Positions 17,616 to 27,134 of a stretch of 64,000 bases of DNA are shown one piece after another. The DNA is from Bacillaceae bacterium OF18-1A (GTDB lineage Bacteria > Bacillota > Bacilli > Bacillales > Bacillaceae_G). Where the stretch lies: assembly GCA_027694045.1 (NCBI GenBank), contig JAQEWB010000002.1, forward strand, positions 1-64,000, read 5' to 3'. The notes below the pieces were generated by a model, which saw only the letters and a program-made list of their open reading frames with translations, was not told the origin of the DNA and did no database searches. The position numbers and the translations under genes were made by a program. Each line of letters opens with the position of its first letter. Positions within the stretch are counted from its first letter, which is position 1.

Positions 17616-18548
17616 CTAGGTCATAATTTTCACGAAATCTTCGAGAAATTTTTTATAATGTAACGACCAACCAATTCGTATCCAATTCTTTAAAGCTTTT
17701 GAATCTGGTTGAGGGCGGAAATCAGCAATACTCTCTCCTTTTGCAATACCAACTGTATCTATATCCACCCTGCGATACACGTAATCTAAAAGAGACGGGT
17801 TCGCCGCCACCATCATCGTGACAACATCATGCACTGGACTTCCTGTAATTTTCGGATTTAACTTTTTATAAGCTTTATAATAATACGTAAAAATCGGTTC
17901 AATTAATTTATTAAAACTCGTTTTAGAGTGTTTCGTAATATACTTTACCATCTCTGGTGTAATAATAGCTTCAGATGTAACGTTAAGCGGCACTAATGTC
18001 ACATTTTTAGCATTTTGCATAACTAACTGTGACGCAATAGGATCGCCATGAAAATTCGCTTCCGCAACTGGTGTAACATTTCCAGGCATTAAGAAAGCAC
18101 CGCCCATTATATAATATTCTTTCACATACTTCATCATTGGTTTTTCTAAAATAAATGCTGTCGCTAATGTCGTTGATCTACCAGCATCTACAATGATTAA
18201 ATCCCCTTTATACTTTTCAAGAATATCAAAAAATGTACAAAATGGTTTTATATTTGGTGCAAATGCTTTTGGCGGTTTAATTGGTCCTAAGCCATCTTCA
18301 CCATGAATTTCCGGATAAAACGTTACAAAATCCCCAGATAAAGGGATTTTCGCACCGTTAATAACAGGTATGTCTTCTCGTCCTGCCATTTGCAATAAAT
18401 AGGCGGCGTTACTCGTTGCCTTTTCTTGCGTTACATTTCCATATCCCGTTACAACGCCCACAATATCAATATCAGGATGCAACAATCCATACATAATGGC
18501 TAAAGAGTCATCAATTCCTGGGTCCCCCAAAAATAAAATTTTTTTCAT
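17616..18548 (-). CDS. Nucleoside hydrolase (IunH family)
   Basis: A 310-residue Ca2+-dependent ribonucleoside hydrolase that cleaves N-glycosidic bonds of nucleosides for salvage. The metal-binding aspartate cluster reads GDPGIDDSLA at residues 8-17 (normally DTDPGIDDA). The later motifs GGAFLMPGNVTPVAEANFHGDP (near 170) and HDVVT (near 255) supply the remaining Ca2+ and ribose ligands. Cytosolic. I take the ATG at 18548, where the conserved MKKILFLGDPG begins; in-frame codons up to 18596 would add a tail that overlaps the purine-rich Shine-Dalgarno. Nucleoside specificity cannot be told. Confidence 0.87.
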   Translation of the reverse strand: MKKILFLGDPGIDDSLAIMYGLLHPDIDIVGVVTGYGNVTQEKATSNAAYLLQMAGREDIPVINGAKIPLSGDFVTFYPEIHGEDGLGPIKPPKAFAPNIKPFCTFFDILEKYKGDLIIVDAGRSTTLATAFILEKPMMKYVKEYYIMGGAFLMPGNVTPVAEANFHGDPIASQLVMQNAKNVTLVPLNVTSEAIITPEMVKYITKHSKTSFNKLIEPIFTYYYKAYKKLNPKITGSPVHDVVTMMVAANPSLLDYVYRRVDIDTVGIAKGESIADFRPQPDSKALKNWIRIGWSLHYKKFLEDFVKIMT

Positions 18549-18630
18549 CGCCCTCAACTCCATCCCCTCGATTGTTATTAATTTATGAATAGCCATACGT
18601 ATACAGAATAAAAAGAAACAAATTCACACG

Positions 18631-18662
18631 AAAAAACGTAGCCCTATAAGGACTACGTTTTT
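18631..18662 (-). terminator. Terminator of the yhdT-panF unit
   Basis: Hairpin AAAAACGTAG / CTACGTTTTT with a short internal GC stem, just downstream of the panF stop. Confidence 0.85.
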
Positions 18663-18673
18663 CATCTAATAAC

Positions 18674-20107
18674 TTATACTGTTTTTTTCGCAGCACCTAT
18701 ACTTCCAATGACGTAAGCAATAAACGCAAAGCAAATTGGGAAGACAACTGTATGTATGCCGAACGGATTTGGATAGAAAAGATGGATACACATATAGGAA
18801 CCTACCCCAACTAAAATGGAAGCAAGCGCTCCAGTTGCATTCCCTTTTCTCCAATATAACCCTAATACGATTGGCCAAATGAATGCCGCTTCTAGTCCAC
18901 CGAAAGAAAATAAATTTAACCATATTAAAAAATCTGGTGGTTTAATTGCCGCTGCATAAACGAGCAGTCCTACAATACCAGTAATCCACAGACTTCCTTT
19001 TTTTATCGTACTGTCCGCTGCATCTTTATTTATGTAATTTACGTATATATCTTTAATAATCGATGAACTTACAAGTAATAGCAATGAGTTTACAGTAGAC
19101 ATAATTGCCGCCATTGGTGCCGCTAAGAAGACTCCAGCTAACCAAGGTGGTAATACTTCCATCGCGAGTAGCGGCATCACTTTATCTGGTACCGTTATCC
19201 CCGGAAGAACTACTCTTGCAAACACACCTGTTAAATGCATACCAATCATAATGGTACCTACAACGATCGTACCAATGATTAACGCTTGATGCATTGCTTT
19301 TGAATTTTTATAAGACATTGCACGTACACTTATTTGCGGTAAACCAACGACGCCAATTCCAATTAAAATCCAAAACGATGTAACATAGGATTTTGTTAAA
19401 CTACCATCTGCTCCAAATGGTGTTATTAAATTCGGGTTGATTTGAACAAGTTCTTGCATAATCTTTTCAATTCCACCACCAGCAATGACAGTAGCAATTA
19501 AAATGATTGTCGTCCCGACTAACATAATGATACCTAATAACGTATCTGATAAAGCGACTGCGCGGAACCCACCAATTAATACATACACAAGTACAGAAAA
19601 GGTAAATAAAAATAGTGCTGTTGTATAAGATAGACCGGTAAGCGACTCAATTAATCGTCCACCACCAACCCATTGGGCTACTGTTGCTGAAAATAAAAAG
19701 ACAATAATACATAACGCTGAAAGGATAACAACAGCTTTATTATTGTATCTTCCCTTTAAATAATCAATAAGAGTAATTGCTTCCATCTTCCTTGCGATAA
19801 TCGCAAACTTTTTACCGATAACCGTTAAAACGATATACCCTGTTACAACTTGAATTGCTGATAATAGCACCCATCCAAGGCCCATGTTATAAGCAATACC
19901 AGGACCACCAATGAAGCTACTTGCACTACCGTACGTAGCAATCATTGTCATCGCTAATAATAAACCGCCAAGCTCACGTCCCCCAAGAAAATATTCTTGC
20001 AAAAACTTATTATGAGCTGTCGCTTGTACACGCCTTGATGCATATACACCAATTAAAAATACAACGATAAACGAAATTATCATTGGAATGATTACGTACC
20101 AATTCAT
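18674..20107 (-). CDS. panF: Sodium/pantothenate symporter PanF
   Basis: A 477-residue Na+/solute symporter (SSS family) with about 13 transmembrane helices. The family signatures are visible: FLGGRELGG in the N-terminal region, TYGSASSFIGGPG in TM2 and GIGVVGLPQISVR in the middle. Length matches E. coli PanF (about 483). The partner gene 3 bases upstream is a YhdT homologue, the same pairing as in E. coli yhdT-panF, which supports pantothenate (vitamin B5) uptake. RBS GAGGAA lies at the end of yhdT. Confidence 0.87.
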   Translation of the reverse strand: MNWYVIIPMIISFIVVFLIGVYASRRVQATAHNKFLQEYFLGGRELGGLLLAMTMIATYGSASSFIGGPGIAYNMGLGWVLLSAIQVVTGYIVLTVIGKKFAIIARKMEAITLIDYLKGRYNNKAVVILSALCIIVFLFSATVAQWVGGGRLIESLTGLSYTTALFLFTFSVLVYVLIGGFRAVALSDTLLGIIMLVGTTIILIATVIAGGGIEKIMQELVQINPNLITPFGADGSLTKSYVTSFWILIGIGVVGLPQISVRAMSYKNSKAMHQALIIGTIVVGTIMIGMHLTGVFARVVLPGITVPDKVMPLLAMEVLPPWLAGVFLAAPMAAIMSTVNSLLLLVSSSIIKDIYVNYINKDAADSTIKKGSLWITGIVGLLVYAAAIKPPDFLIWLNLFSFGGLEAAFIWPIVLGLYWRKGNATGALASILVGVGSYMCIHLFYPNPFGIHTVVFPICFAFIAYVIGSIGAAKKTV

Positions 20108-20110
20108 CTA

Positions 20111-20389
20111 TTATTCCTCACTTTTTTCTTCCTCATCGAGTGAAATATCTTGAAATACAAAACGAACAACTAAACTGAGCAAAATAACCATAACGATAAA
20201 TCCAACGATACAACTATAAAAAAACCATGCTGGAAAACCGAATACGTATGTATATTCGCTTGGATCTTTACTGCCAAGCCCATAAGCAAATCCATACCAT
20301 ATTATAAAATTAATAATAGCAAGTCCAAGACCAATTAACGCTTCTCTATGGGCAATTCGAAAACGTGGATCATCATGATAACTCTTCAT
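20111..20389 (-). CDS. yhdT: YhdT/DUF997 small membrane protein
   Basis: A 92-residue protein with two transmembrane helices (around residues 18-38 and 52-80) and an acidic C-terminal tail. It matches the YhdT family, which is encoded directly before panF in many bacteria and may be a symporter accessory subunit. RBS GAGGAGGGAG lies just upstream of the ATG. First gene of the two-gene unit. Confidence 0.85.
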   Translation of the reverse strand: MKSYHDDPRFRIAHREALIGLGLAIINFIIWYGFAYGLGSKDPSEYTYVFGFPAWFFYSCIVGFIVMVILLSLVVRFVFQDISLDEEEKSEE

Positions 20390-20610
20390 TTTCTCCCTCC
20401 TCTCACGATGTATTATTGTACCATTGTTTTTCTAGTTTTTCCTACTTGAAAGCAAAAACAAGCAGGATTTTTTATCATCCCATAGAAGATTCTTTTACAT
20501 TACATATTTTTTACAATTGTAACACAAATGAAATTTGAATTTTCTGTATTTATTAATTATGATTTTAATTAGAGGCTTTCCATCTAGTTCCCACATCCTT
20601 GATTTCGGAA

Positions 20611-20635
20611 TAAACGCCGTCTCGTACTGCGTTTA
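20611..20635. promoter_or_regulatory. Dyad upstream of the aldehyde dehydrogenase gene
   Basis: TAAACGC and GCGTTTA flank an 11-bp centre, ending 13 bp before the ribosome binding site. It could be an operator or a leader hairpin. No regulator gene is adjacent. Confidence 0.35.
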
Positions 20636-20661
20636 CATTATAATTTCAAGGGGGTTATACA

Positions 20662-22146
20662 ATGAGTCAACTAGCTGTAAATCTTCATGAAAAGGTAGAA
20701 AAGTTTCTTCAAGGCACGAAAAAGTTATATGTGAATGGATCTTTTATTGAAAGCGCTTCCGGAAAAACATTTAAAACACCTAACCCAGCAACTGGTGAAA
20801 CACTTGCCGTCGTTTCTGAAGCTGGTCGCGAAGATATTCATAAAGCTGTAGTTGCAGCTCGCATGGCTTTTGATGAAGGCCCTTGGTCTCGCATGAGTAC
20901 TGCTGAACGAAGCCGCCTTATGTACAAGCTCGCCGATTTAATGGAAGAACATAAAGAAGAGCTTGCACAGCTCGAAACGTTAGATAACGGAAAGCCAATC
21001 CGTGAAACAATGGCAGCAGACATACCACTTGCAATTGAGCATATGCGCTACTATGCTGGCTGGGCTACGAAAATCGTTGGTCAAACAATTCCTGTTTCCG
21101 GTTATTACTTTAACTATACACGCCATGAAGCTGTTGGTGTTGTCGGTCAAATTATTCCTTGGAACTTCCCACTCCTTATGGCAATGTGGAAAATGGGAGC
21201 AGCACTTGCTACAGGATGTACAATCGTTTTAAAACCTGCAGAACAAACTCCACTTTCCGCTCTATACTTAGCTGAATTAATTGAAGAGGCCGGATTCCCG
21301 AAAGGTGTTATTAATATCGTTCCTGGATTCGGTGAATCAGCTGGACAAGCTCTCGTTAATCATCCACTCGTTGATAAAATCGCATTTACTGGTTCTACTC
21401 CAGTAGGTAAACAAATTATGAGGCAAGCGTCTGAATCGTTAAAACGCGTTACATTAGAACTCGGTGGTAAATCACCAAATATTATTTTACCTGACGCTGA
21501 CTTATCTCGAGCGATTCCAGGTGCGCTTTCTGGCGTTATGTTTAACCAAGGGCAAGTATGCACTGCTGGGTCACGCTTATTTATTCCGAAGAAAATGTAT
21601 GATAATGTCATGGCTGACCTCGTTCTTTATTCTAAAAAATTAAATCAAGGTGCAGGTCTTAATCCAGAAACAACAATTGGTCCTCTCGTTTCTGAAGAAC
21701 AACAAAAACGTGTAATGGGCTACATTGAAAAAGGAATTGCAGAAGGCGCTGAAGTACTTTGTGGAGGAAGTAATCCATTCGATCAAGGTTATTTCGTTTC
21801 ACCTACCGTGTTCGCTGACGTAAATGATGAAATGACAATCGCAAAAGAAGAAATTTTCGGTCCAGTTATTTCAGCATTACCGTTTGATGATATTGATGAA
21901 GTAATTGAACGTGCGAATAAATCACAATTCGGCTTAGCGGCTGGTGTCTGGACAGAAAATGTCAAGACAGCACACTATGTTGCAAGTAAAGTACGCGCAG
22001 GTACAGTATGGGTAAACTGTTATAACGTATTTGATGCAGCATCTCCATTTGGAGGATTTAAACAATCTGGTCTTGGTCGTGAAATGGGATCTTACGCATT
22101 AAATAATTATACAGAAGTGAAGAGCGTTTGGTTAAACTTAAATTAA
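20662..22146 (+). CDS. dhaS: NAD(P)-dependent aldehyde dehydrogenase
   Basis: A 494-residue class 1/2 aldehyde dehydrogenase that oxidises aldehydes to carboxylates with NAD(P)+. The Rossmann motif is FTGSTPVGK (near 243), the general base is in LELGGKSPN (near 266), and the nucleophilic cysteine is in NQGQVCTAGSR (near 300). EEIFGPV (near 398) binds the nicotinamide. Length and sequence fit Bacillus DhaS. RBS AAGGGGG is 8 nt upstream. Monocistronic with a terminator. Confidence 0.88.
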   Translation: MSQLAVNLHEKVEKFLQGTKKLYVNGSFIESASGKTFKTPNPATGETLAVVSEAGREDIHKAVVAARMAFDEGPWSRMSTAERSRLMYKLADLMEEHKEELAQLETLDNGKPIRETMAADIPLAIEHMRYYAGWATKIVGQTIPVSGYYFNYTRHEAVGVVGQIIPWNFPLLMAMWKMGAALATGCTIVLKPAEQTPLSALYLAELIEEAGFPKGVINIVPGFGESAGQALVNHPLVDKIAFTGSTPVGKQIMRQASESLKRVTLELGGKSPNIILPDADLSRAIPGALSGVMFNQGQVCTAGSRLFIPKKMYDNVMADLVLYSKKLNQGAGLNPETTIGPLVSEEQQKRVMGYIEKGIAEGAEVLCGGSNPFDQGYFVSPTVFADVNDEMTIAKEEIFGPVISALPFDDIDEVIERANKSQFGLAAGVWTENVKTAHYVASKVRAGTVWVNCYNVFDAASPFGGFKQSGLGREMGSYALNNYTEVKSVWLNLN

Positions 22147-22150
22147 ATCG

Positions 22151-22182
22151 AAAAGAACCTGATCCACTCGGTCAGGTTCTTT
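22151..22182 (+). terminator. Bidirectional terminator between dhaS and the convergent SDR
   Basis: Arms AAAAGAACCTGA and TCAGGTTCTTTT with T tails on both strands, lying between convergent genes. Confidence 0.9.
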
Positions 22183-22197
22183 TCAATATGTATTTCT

Positions 22198-22938
22198 TTA
22201 AACTTGTAGTCCTCCGCTCACGTTCAATACTTCTCCTGTAATATAGGACGCATATTCTGATGCTAAAAAGGCTGCTGCGTTCGCGATATCTTCTGGCGTT
22301 CCAATTCTACCAACTGGAATCGCTCCAACCATCTTTTCTTTTACTTTATCTGGTATTGTTTTTGTCATATCTGTATCCATGAAACCTGGGCAAATTGCAT
22401 TACAAGTAATACCGAAACTGCCAACTTCTTTCGCCGCTGTTTTCGTTAAACCGACAACTCCAGCTTTTGTTGCTGCATAGTTTGCTTGTCCAATATTTCC
22501 TTCTCTACTAATAGAAGAGATATTAATAATCCTTCCATACTCTTGTTGTCTCATATAAAGTAGGGCTGGTTGCATACAATAAAAAACACCTGTTAAGTTT
22601 ACTTGCATTACTTGTTCCCAAGCAGACTTTTCCATTTTATGTAGCATTGCATCTCTTGTAATCCCAGCGTTATTCACCAAAATATGTAATGTCCCGAATT
22701 TTTGAACCGCATATTCAATTAACGACTTCGCTTCATTTTGATTACTCACATCACATCGATATAAGCTCACTTCATATCCTTCATCCGATAACTCACGTGT
22801 CGTTTTTTGTAGCTTCTCTTCATTTACATCACTAATTAATACTTTAGCCCCTAGTTTTGCATAAACCCTTGCAATCTCTTTTCCAATTCCCTGTGCAGCT
22901 CCTGTTACAACAGCTGTTTTCCCATTTAAAAACTCCAT
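22198..22938 (-). CDS. SDR oxidoreductase, FabG/acetoacetyl-CoA reductase-like
   Basis: A 246-residue short-chain dehydrogenase. The cofactor motif is TGAAQGIG (residues 12-19), NNAGITRD is near 88, and the catalytic Ser is in NISSISR with Tyr-x-x-x-Lys in YAATKAG. The C-terminus GEVLNVSGGLQV matches FabG/PhbB. It would reduce a 3-oxoacyl thioester with NADPH. It is not in a fatty-acid cluster, so it is a FabG paralogue, possibly acting on acetoacetyl-CoA. RBS GAGGGATAGGG precedes the ATG. Confidence 0.85.
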   Translation of the reverse strand: MEFLNGKTAVVTGAAQGIGKEIARVYAKLGAKVLISDVNEEKLQKTTRELSDEGYEVSLYRCDVSNQNEAKSLIEYAVQKFGTLHILVNNAGITRDAMLHKMEKSAWEQVMQVNLTGVFYCMQPALLYMRQQEYGRIINISSISREGNIGQANYAATKAGVVGLTKTAAKEVGSFGITCNAICPGFMDTDMTKTIPDKVKEKMVGAIPVGRIGTPEDIANAAAFLASEYASYITGEVLNVSGGLQV

Positions 22939-23071
22939 CCCTATCCCTCATTTCTATTACTTATACTGTATATTTCGGCTCGTTACTTTCCAAATCCTCT
23001 TTGTATAAAAAAGTCTATTTGTGTCAAACTAACTTTGCAACGTCGCATAAAGCACAAGGAGATTGTGTCGA

Positions 23072-23221
23072 ATGAACAAAAAAAATTTCAAACGAAACAA
23101 ATCTGCTGATGGCATTGATGTTGAGTTCTCTCGGGAACTCGCTAATCACAATGACTTAGAAGCAAACGCACGTGCAAATGCCGCTGATGCACGTCAAAAA
23201 CGCCAGTCATCAGAAAAATAA
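23072..23221 (+). CDS. Small YfhD-like protein, 49 residues
   Basis: An unmarked small frame starting MNKKNFKRNKSADGIDVEFS and ending DARQKRQSSEK. AAGGAG lies 10 nt upstream, and a strong terminator follows 45 bp later. It is basic at the N-terminus, with a central DGIDVEFSRELA motif and an alanine/arginine-rich tail, resembling the YfhD family of tiny Bacillus proteins. Some such proteins are spore-associated; the role here is unknown. Confidence 0.75.
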   Translation: MNKKNFKRNKSADGIDVEFSRELANHNDLEANARANAADARQKRQSSEK

Positions 23222-23266
23222 GGTGAATAATACCCTTATTTTTTCAACAGGGACCTACTACCCAAC

Positions 23267-23300
23267 AAAATAACCCGAGAGACACCTCTCGGGTTATTTT
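23267..23300. terminator. Bidirectional terminator between the YfhD-like gene and sqhC
   Basis: Arms AAAATAACCCGAGAG and CTCTCGGGTTATTTT around ACAC. It serves the plus-strand small gene and overlaps the 3' end of the convergent cyclase gene. Confidence 0.9.
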
Positions 23301-25147
23301 TTATATTTTTTTATATAATGTGCCAAAGTAAGTAGTGGATATATATAGGCATAGCTATGATAACAAATATAAAACCCACCTGGTAAACCTGTTCCAGTAG
23401 GATATTTTTCATTCACATAAGGATTCGCAAGCAAATATGAAATACCTTTTCGAATAACTGGTGTTTCTGTATCATAGTAAGAAATGAGAGCATCAAGTGC
23501 CCATGCTGTTTGGGATGGTGTACTAAATGGTAAAGTAACGAACCTTTTCTCCACACTACTGTGGCATGATTCTCCCCATCCACCATCTTCATGCTGTATA
23601 TGTTCAAGCCATAAAGCTGCACGTTTTAATGATGGATTGCTAGATGGAATTCCAAATGACCGTAAACCCGTCATAACAGCCCACGTACCATATATATAAC
23701 AAATCCCCCATTTCCCATACCACGATCCATTCTCCTCTTGTGCATTCATTAGCCAATTTATCGCACTTTGTTTTTGTTTCTCAGGTAATTCATTTTGCAC
23801 GTATGTCCCAAAAAACTCTAACACCCTCCCTGTAATATCTGGTGTAGAAGGATCTGTAATCATATCACTTGCATTTTCGATTGGTAAATTTGCTAATATA
23901 CGGCTCGTTACCCCTTTTTCAAAAGCCCCCCAGCCCCCATCATTATTTTGTAATCCTTTAACCCAATTAATTCCTTTCTGCCAAGCAGGATCTACCTTTT
24001 CGTTTCCTTTACTTCTTGCCAACACTCTTAGTACAGCTGTTGTATCATCAACATCTGGAACTGTCGTATTTACATCCGAAAAACCCCAACCACCTGGAGT
24101 AAGCGCCGGAGCATGTACGCTCCAATCAGCTTTTTTTGTATGTTGTTTTTTTAATAAATATGCTGTTGCATTTTGAAGCATTTTATTATCTTTCAGAACG
24201 TGGGCCTCTTGTAACGCATAGCTGAGTAAGGCTGTATCCCATACAGTTGAGGGAGAATTTTGCACATGATTCCCACTTTCCATCTTCCACATATAAGATG
24301 TTATCCCAGCTATAGCCTTTTGAATCATTGATGATTGAAGAGAATGCCCTAACGCAAGTAAAGCATAAATCATATAAAACGAGGCAGTTGCGTAACTATA
24401 TAACGTTCCATTTTCATCAATACGCTCTTTCATAAAACGGTCGACTTCCTCATACCCTTTATGATGTAATGAAAGTGGATACGAGATAATTTGTTTTACA
24501 TCACTTAATAACGTTTGAAACAACGGAGACCGATTCTCCCGAAACCATTCCCCGCCCCCGCCCGCAATGTGATTTAAATTTGGCAATAACTTTTTCCCTA
24601 CTCGAAACCTTTTATTTAAACAGAGCATCATCGGAATTAAATGGATACGTGCTGAGCTACTCAATTCAAATATACTGAGGGGGGAATCATTCTGTAGAAA
24701 CATGATTGGTGTTGGTACATGAAAGAGTGAAGGATATTCATATTCTCCATGAATTGCTAACAAAAACTTCGTCATAAAATGAGCACGCGCCACGCCTCCG
24801 CGTTCCTTAATAAAATTTTCCGCTTGCTTCATATTCGCATCTTCTTTTGTATATTTTTCCGATGCAAGTAAGGCGGCATAAGATTGAATGGTAGCTGATA
24901 AATTACCTCCCACTTCATCTTCATACAATTTCCATGTTCCTTCGTTTGTTTGAAGTGATGCTAACCTTTTTACAAACGGTTCTATCTCTTTATCTCTACC
25001 TAATAATTTTAATAAAAAAATCATATGGCAATCTGTTAATGGAGCTCCTTCAAAACAAAATCGCCACGTACCATCTTCCCGTTGCATCGTTTGAAGTGCA
25101 GTTGCTCTTCTCGCTATTTCTTCATGCGCTTTTTCATATAATAACAA
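23294..25147 (-). CDS. sqhC: Squalene-hopene / sporulene cyclase
   Basis: A 617-residue class II triterpene cyclase. The protonating DXDD motif is VPDVDDTTAV near residue 370. QW repeats are seen in LQNNDGGWGAF, AQEENGSWYGKWG, IQHEDGGWGES and TPSQTAWALDAL. These enzymes are monotopic membrane proteins that cyclise squalene to hopene; the B. subtilis orthologue makes sporulenes from tetraprenyl-beta-curcumene during sporulation, so either product is possible. I choose the TTG at 25145-25147 (LLLYEKAHEE), which gives the 617-residue length I recall for B. cereus and has AAAGGA 12 nt upstream; the ATG at 25189 would add 14 unusual residues. Monocistronic. Confidence 0.9.
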   Translation of the reverse strand: MLLYEKAHEEIARRATALQTMQREDGTWRFCFEGAPLTDCHMIFLLKLLGRDKEIEPFVKRLASLQTNEGTWKLYEDEVGGNLSATIQSYAALLASEKYTKEDANMKQAENFIKERGGVARAHFMTKFLLAIHGEYEYPSLFHVPTPIMFLQNDSPLSIFELSSSARIHLIPMMLCLNKRFRVGKKLLPNLNHIAGGGGEWFRENRSPLFQTLLSDVKQIISYPLSLHHKGYEEVDRFMKERIDENGTLYSYATASFYMIYALLALGHSLQSSMIQKAIAGITSYMWKMESGNHVQNSPSTVWDTALLSYALQEAHVLKDNKMLQNATAYLLKKQHTKKADWSVHAPALTPGGWGFSDVNTTVPDVDDTTAVLRVLARSKGNEKVDPAWQKGINWVKGLQNNDGGWGAFEKGVTSRILANLPIENASDMITDPSTPDITGRVLEFFGTYVQNELPEKQKQSAINWLMNAQEENGSWYGKWGICYIYGTWAVMTGLRSFGIPSSNPSLKRAALWLEHIQHEDGGWGESCHSSVEKRFVTLPFSTPSQTAWALDALISYYDTETPVIRKGISYLLANPYVNEKYPTGTGLPGGFYICYHSYAYIYPLLTLAHYIKKYKK

Positions 25148-25222
25148 GTTATTCACCCATCCTTTCGAAATCCGTATAACGATATTCAAAAGGTTAGTTG
25201 AATATGTATGAAAACAAAGAAA

Positions 25223-25247
25223 AGCAGAACATATAATATGTTCTGCT
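25223..25247 (-). terminator. Terminator of the yuiD-like gene
   Basis: Near-perfect hairpin AGCAGAACAT / ATGTTCTGCT overlapping the TGA stop codon. Confidence 0.75.
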
Positions 25248-25672
25248 CATAAGCAATATCCTACTCCAACAATAATCCCTAATAAAGCACCTACTACTAC
25301 TTCATACGGTGTATGTCCGACAAGCTCATTTAACTTCTTAAACTCTGTTTGTCTACCATGAAAAAACTCATTTAATATTTTCGCTTGTTTACTTACCGCA
25401 AGTCTTACTCCTGAAGCGTCATACATAACAATGATCGCAAAGATAGCAGCAACGGCAAATACAGAACTTTCCACACCTTCCACAACTCCAACTCCTGTAG
25501 CAAGTGCTGTAACAGTCGAAGCATGAGAACTTGGCATTCCACCTGAAGCAAAAAACTTTGCAAAATCAAACTCACCTGTTTTGAATAATTTAAAGATGAC
25601 TTTCGTTAACTGTGCTAAAAACCACGAAATTACTGCGGCCATAAGCGGATCATTATGTAAAATTGTTTCCAT
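25247..25672 (-). CDS. yuiD: Divergent PAP2-type membrane protein (YuiD/DUF212)
   Basis: A 141-residue membrane protein with four helices and the phosphatase-like motif GGMPSSHASTVTALA near residue 44, followed by DASGVRLAVSKQAKILNEF. This is the YuiD/DUF212 family, related to PAP2 acid phosphatases. The presumed substrate is a lipid or isoprenoid phosphate. GAGGAG precedes the ATG. Monocistronic. Confidence 0.85.
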   Translation of the reverse strand: METILHNDPLMAAVISWFLAQLTKVIFKLFKTGEFDFAKFFASGGMPSSHASTVTALATGVGVVEGVESSVFAVAAIFAIIVMYDASGVRLAVSKQAKILNEFFHGRQTEFKKLNELVGHTPYEVVVGALLGIIVGVGYCL

Positions 25673-25730
25673 GTTCTCAGCTCCTCACTGACTATAATGG
25701 AAATTCTATATAATATAAGTATAAAGAAAA

Positions 25731-25754
25731 ATGCGTAGAAAATACTACGCATTA
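25731..25754 (-). terminator. Terminator of the rarD-like gene
   Basis: Arms AATGCGTAG and CTACGCATT; the right arm covers the stop codon. Confidence 0.8.
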
Positions 25755-26693
25755 TGACACTTTTGCTGATTTATTTTTTATAAATTTCGGTTGTTTCTGC
25801 ACTAAAAACTTTGTTTTCGCTATTGAAAATACAAATAGAGCAACCCATATACAGAAAAATGCCATCATATGAGTAGATGTGAAATGTTCCCCAAATAGAA
25901 ACACACCTAAAATTAAACTAATCGTTGGCGCAATGTATTGTAAAAATCCTACCATATAAAGCGGAATGAGCTGTGTCCCCTTTGCAAAATAAAAAAGCGG
26001 TAACGCTGTAACAATACCCGCACCTATTAAAAGTAGCGTTGATAGCATTGAAATAGATCCAAACGAACCGAAACCATGTACTCCTGTCATAGCGAGATAA
26101 ATAACCGCAAACGGTGTCACTAACATCGTTTCCATCGTAAGCCCAATTGTCGCATCATAGTTTAACAGTTTTTTCGTTAACCCGTATAACCCAAATGAAA
26201 AGGCAAGTGAAAGAGAAACCCATGGAATAGATCCGAAGCGTACTGTTAAAATGATAACCCCGACTCCCGCTAAACCAACTGCAACATATTGCCAAAAGTT
26301 TAACTTTTCCTTTAAAACGACTGTGCCAAGTAAAATACTAATAAGCGGATTAATATAATACCCGAGACTTGCTTCAATCACATGATTGTGATTAACGGCC
26401 CATATGTAAACAAACCAGTTCCCGCTAATCAAAACTGAAGCTATTGTTAATGACATTAATAATTTAGGTCGTTTAAAAAGGTTCACAAACTCTCCCATAA
26501 ACTGACGAAACCTCTTCGTAACAGCTAATACAAGTAACATAAAAACAAAAGCCCAAACGATGCGGTGCGCTAATATTTCTTCTGCTGGAACTTCCTCAAC
26601 CCATTTCCAATAAATCGGTAGAACTCCCCACATCGTGTACGCACCAGCCGCATATATAATCCCTTTTTTTTGCTGTGCCGATTGACTCCCCAT
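25752..26693 (-). CDS. rarD: EamA/RarD-type drug-metabolite transporter
   Basis: A 313-residue inner-membrane protein with ten predicted helices in two EamA-like halves. The N-terminal AAGAYTMWGVLPIYWK and the later SLGYYINPLISILLG are characteristic of the RarD subfamily. The transported substrate is unknown. I choose the ATG at 26693 with GAGGAG 10 nt upstream; the ATG at 26726 lacks a Shine-Dalgarno and adds a highly basic tail that is actually the RBS region. Confidence 0.85.
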   Translation of the reverse strand: MGSQSAQQKKGIIYAAGAYTMWGVLPIYWKWVEEVPAEEILAHRIVWAFVFMLLVLAVTKRFRQFMGEFVNLFKRPKLLMSLTIASVLISGNWFVYIWAVNHNHVIEASLGYYINPLISILLGTVVLKEKLNFWQYVAVGLAGVGVIILTVRFGSIPWVSLSLAFSFGLYGLTKKLLNYDATIGLTMETMLVTPFAVIYLAMTGVHGFGSFGSISMLSTLLLIGAGIVTALPLFYFAKGTQLIPLYMVGFLQYIAPTISLILGVFLFGEHFTSTHMMAFFCIWVALFVFSIAKTKFLVQKQPKFIKNKSAKVS

Positions 26694-26784
26694 CTTTCTT
26701 TTTCTCCTCTTCTCGTTTTTCTCCATTATACGGTCTCACATGCTTACTTTACCAATAATCAATCCGCATTTCTTTCGACATTTC

Positions 26785-27033
26785 TCATACAGCGAAAAAT
26801 AAACATACCGTTATAACAACAAGTAATGGTATACCGAAAGTAAATTTCTTTTTATGTGTTTTATGGTGAAACATATACATGCCAACCCAGGCACCAACCG
26901 CTCCCCCAGCTGCTGCTGATAAAAACAACGTACTTTCTGGTGTTCTCCACTGTTTCTTCTTTGCTTTACGTTTATCAAGCCCCATAAGGCTAAAAGCTAT
27001 TACATTAATAATAATAAAATAAATCCATTTCAT
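26785..27033 (-). CDS. DUF1294 small membrane protein
   Basis: An 82-residue protein with an N-terminal helix, a conserved DKRKAKKKQWRTPE loop, a glycine-rich helix (AAAGGAVGAWVGM), the MYMFHHKTHKKKF motif and a C-terminal helix. These are the marks of DUF1294. Function unknown. RBS GGGAG precedes the ATG. Confidence 0.85.
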   Translation of the reverse strand: MKWIYFIIINVIAFSLMGLDKRKAKKKQWRTPESTLFLSAAAGGAVGAWVGMYMFHHKTHKKKFTFGIPLLVVITVCLFFAV

Positions 27034-27134
27034 CGCTTTCTCTCCCTATGAAAAATTCGCTTAATGGTAACATGAAAAAACGATGGAAACAACTGAAGAA
27101 CACTTCTTTAGCAAACTAGTTTAGTTTCTTTCTC

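Noticed and set aside
23222..23266. Second small gene after the YfhD-like frame
   Set aside because: No start codon with a Shine-Dalgarno before the terminator.
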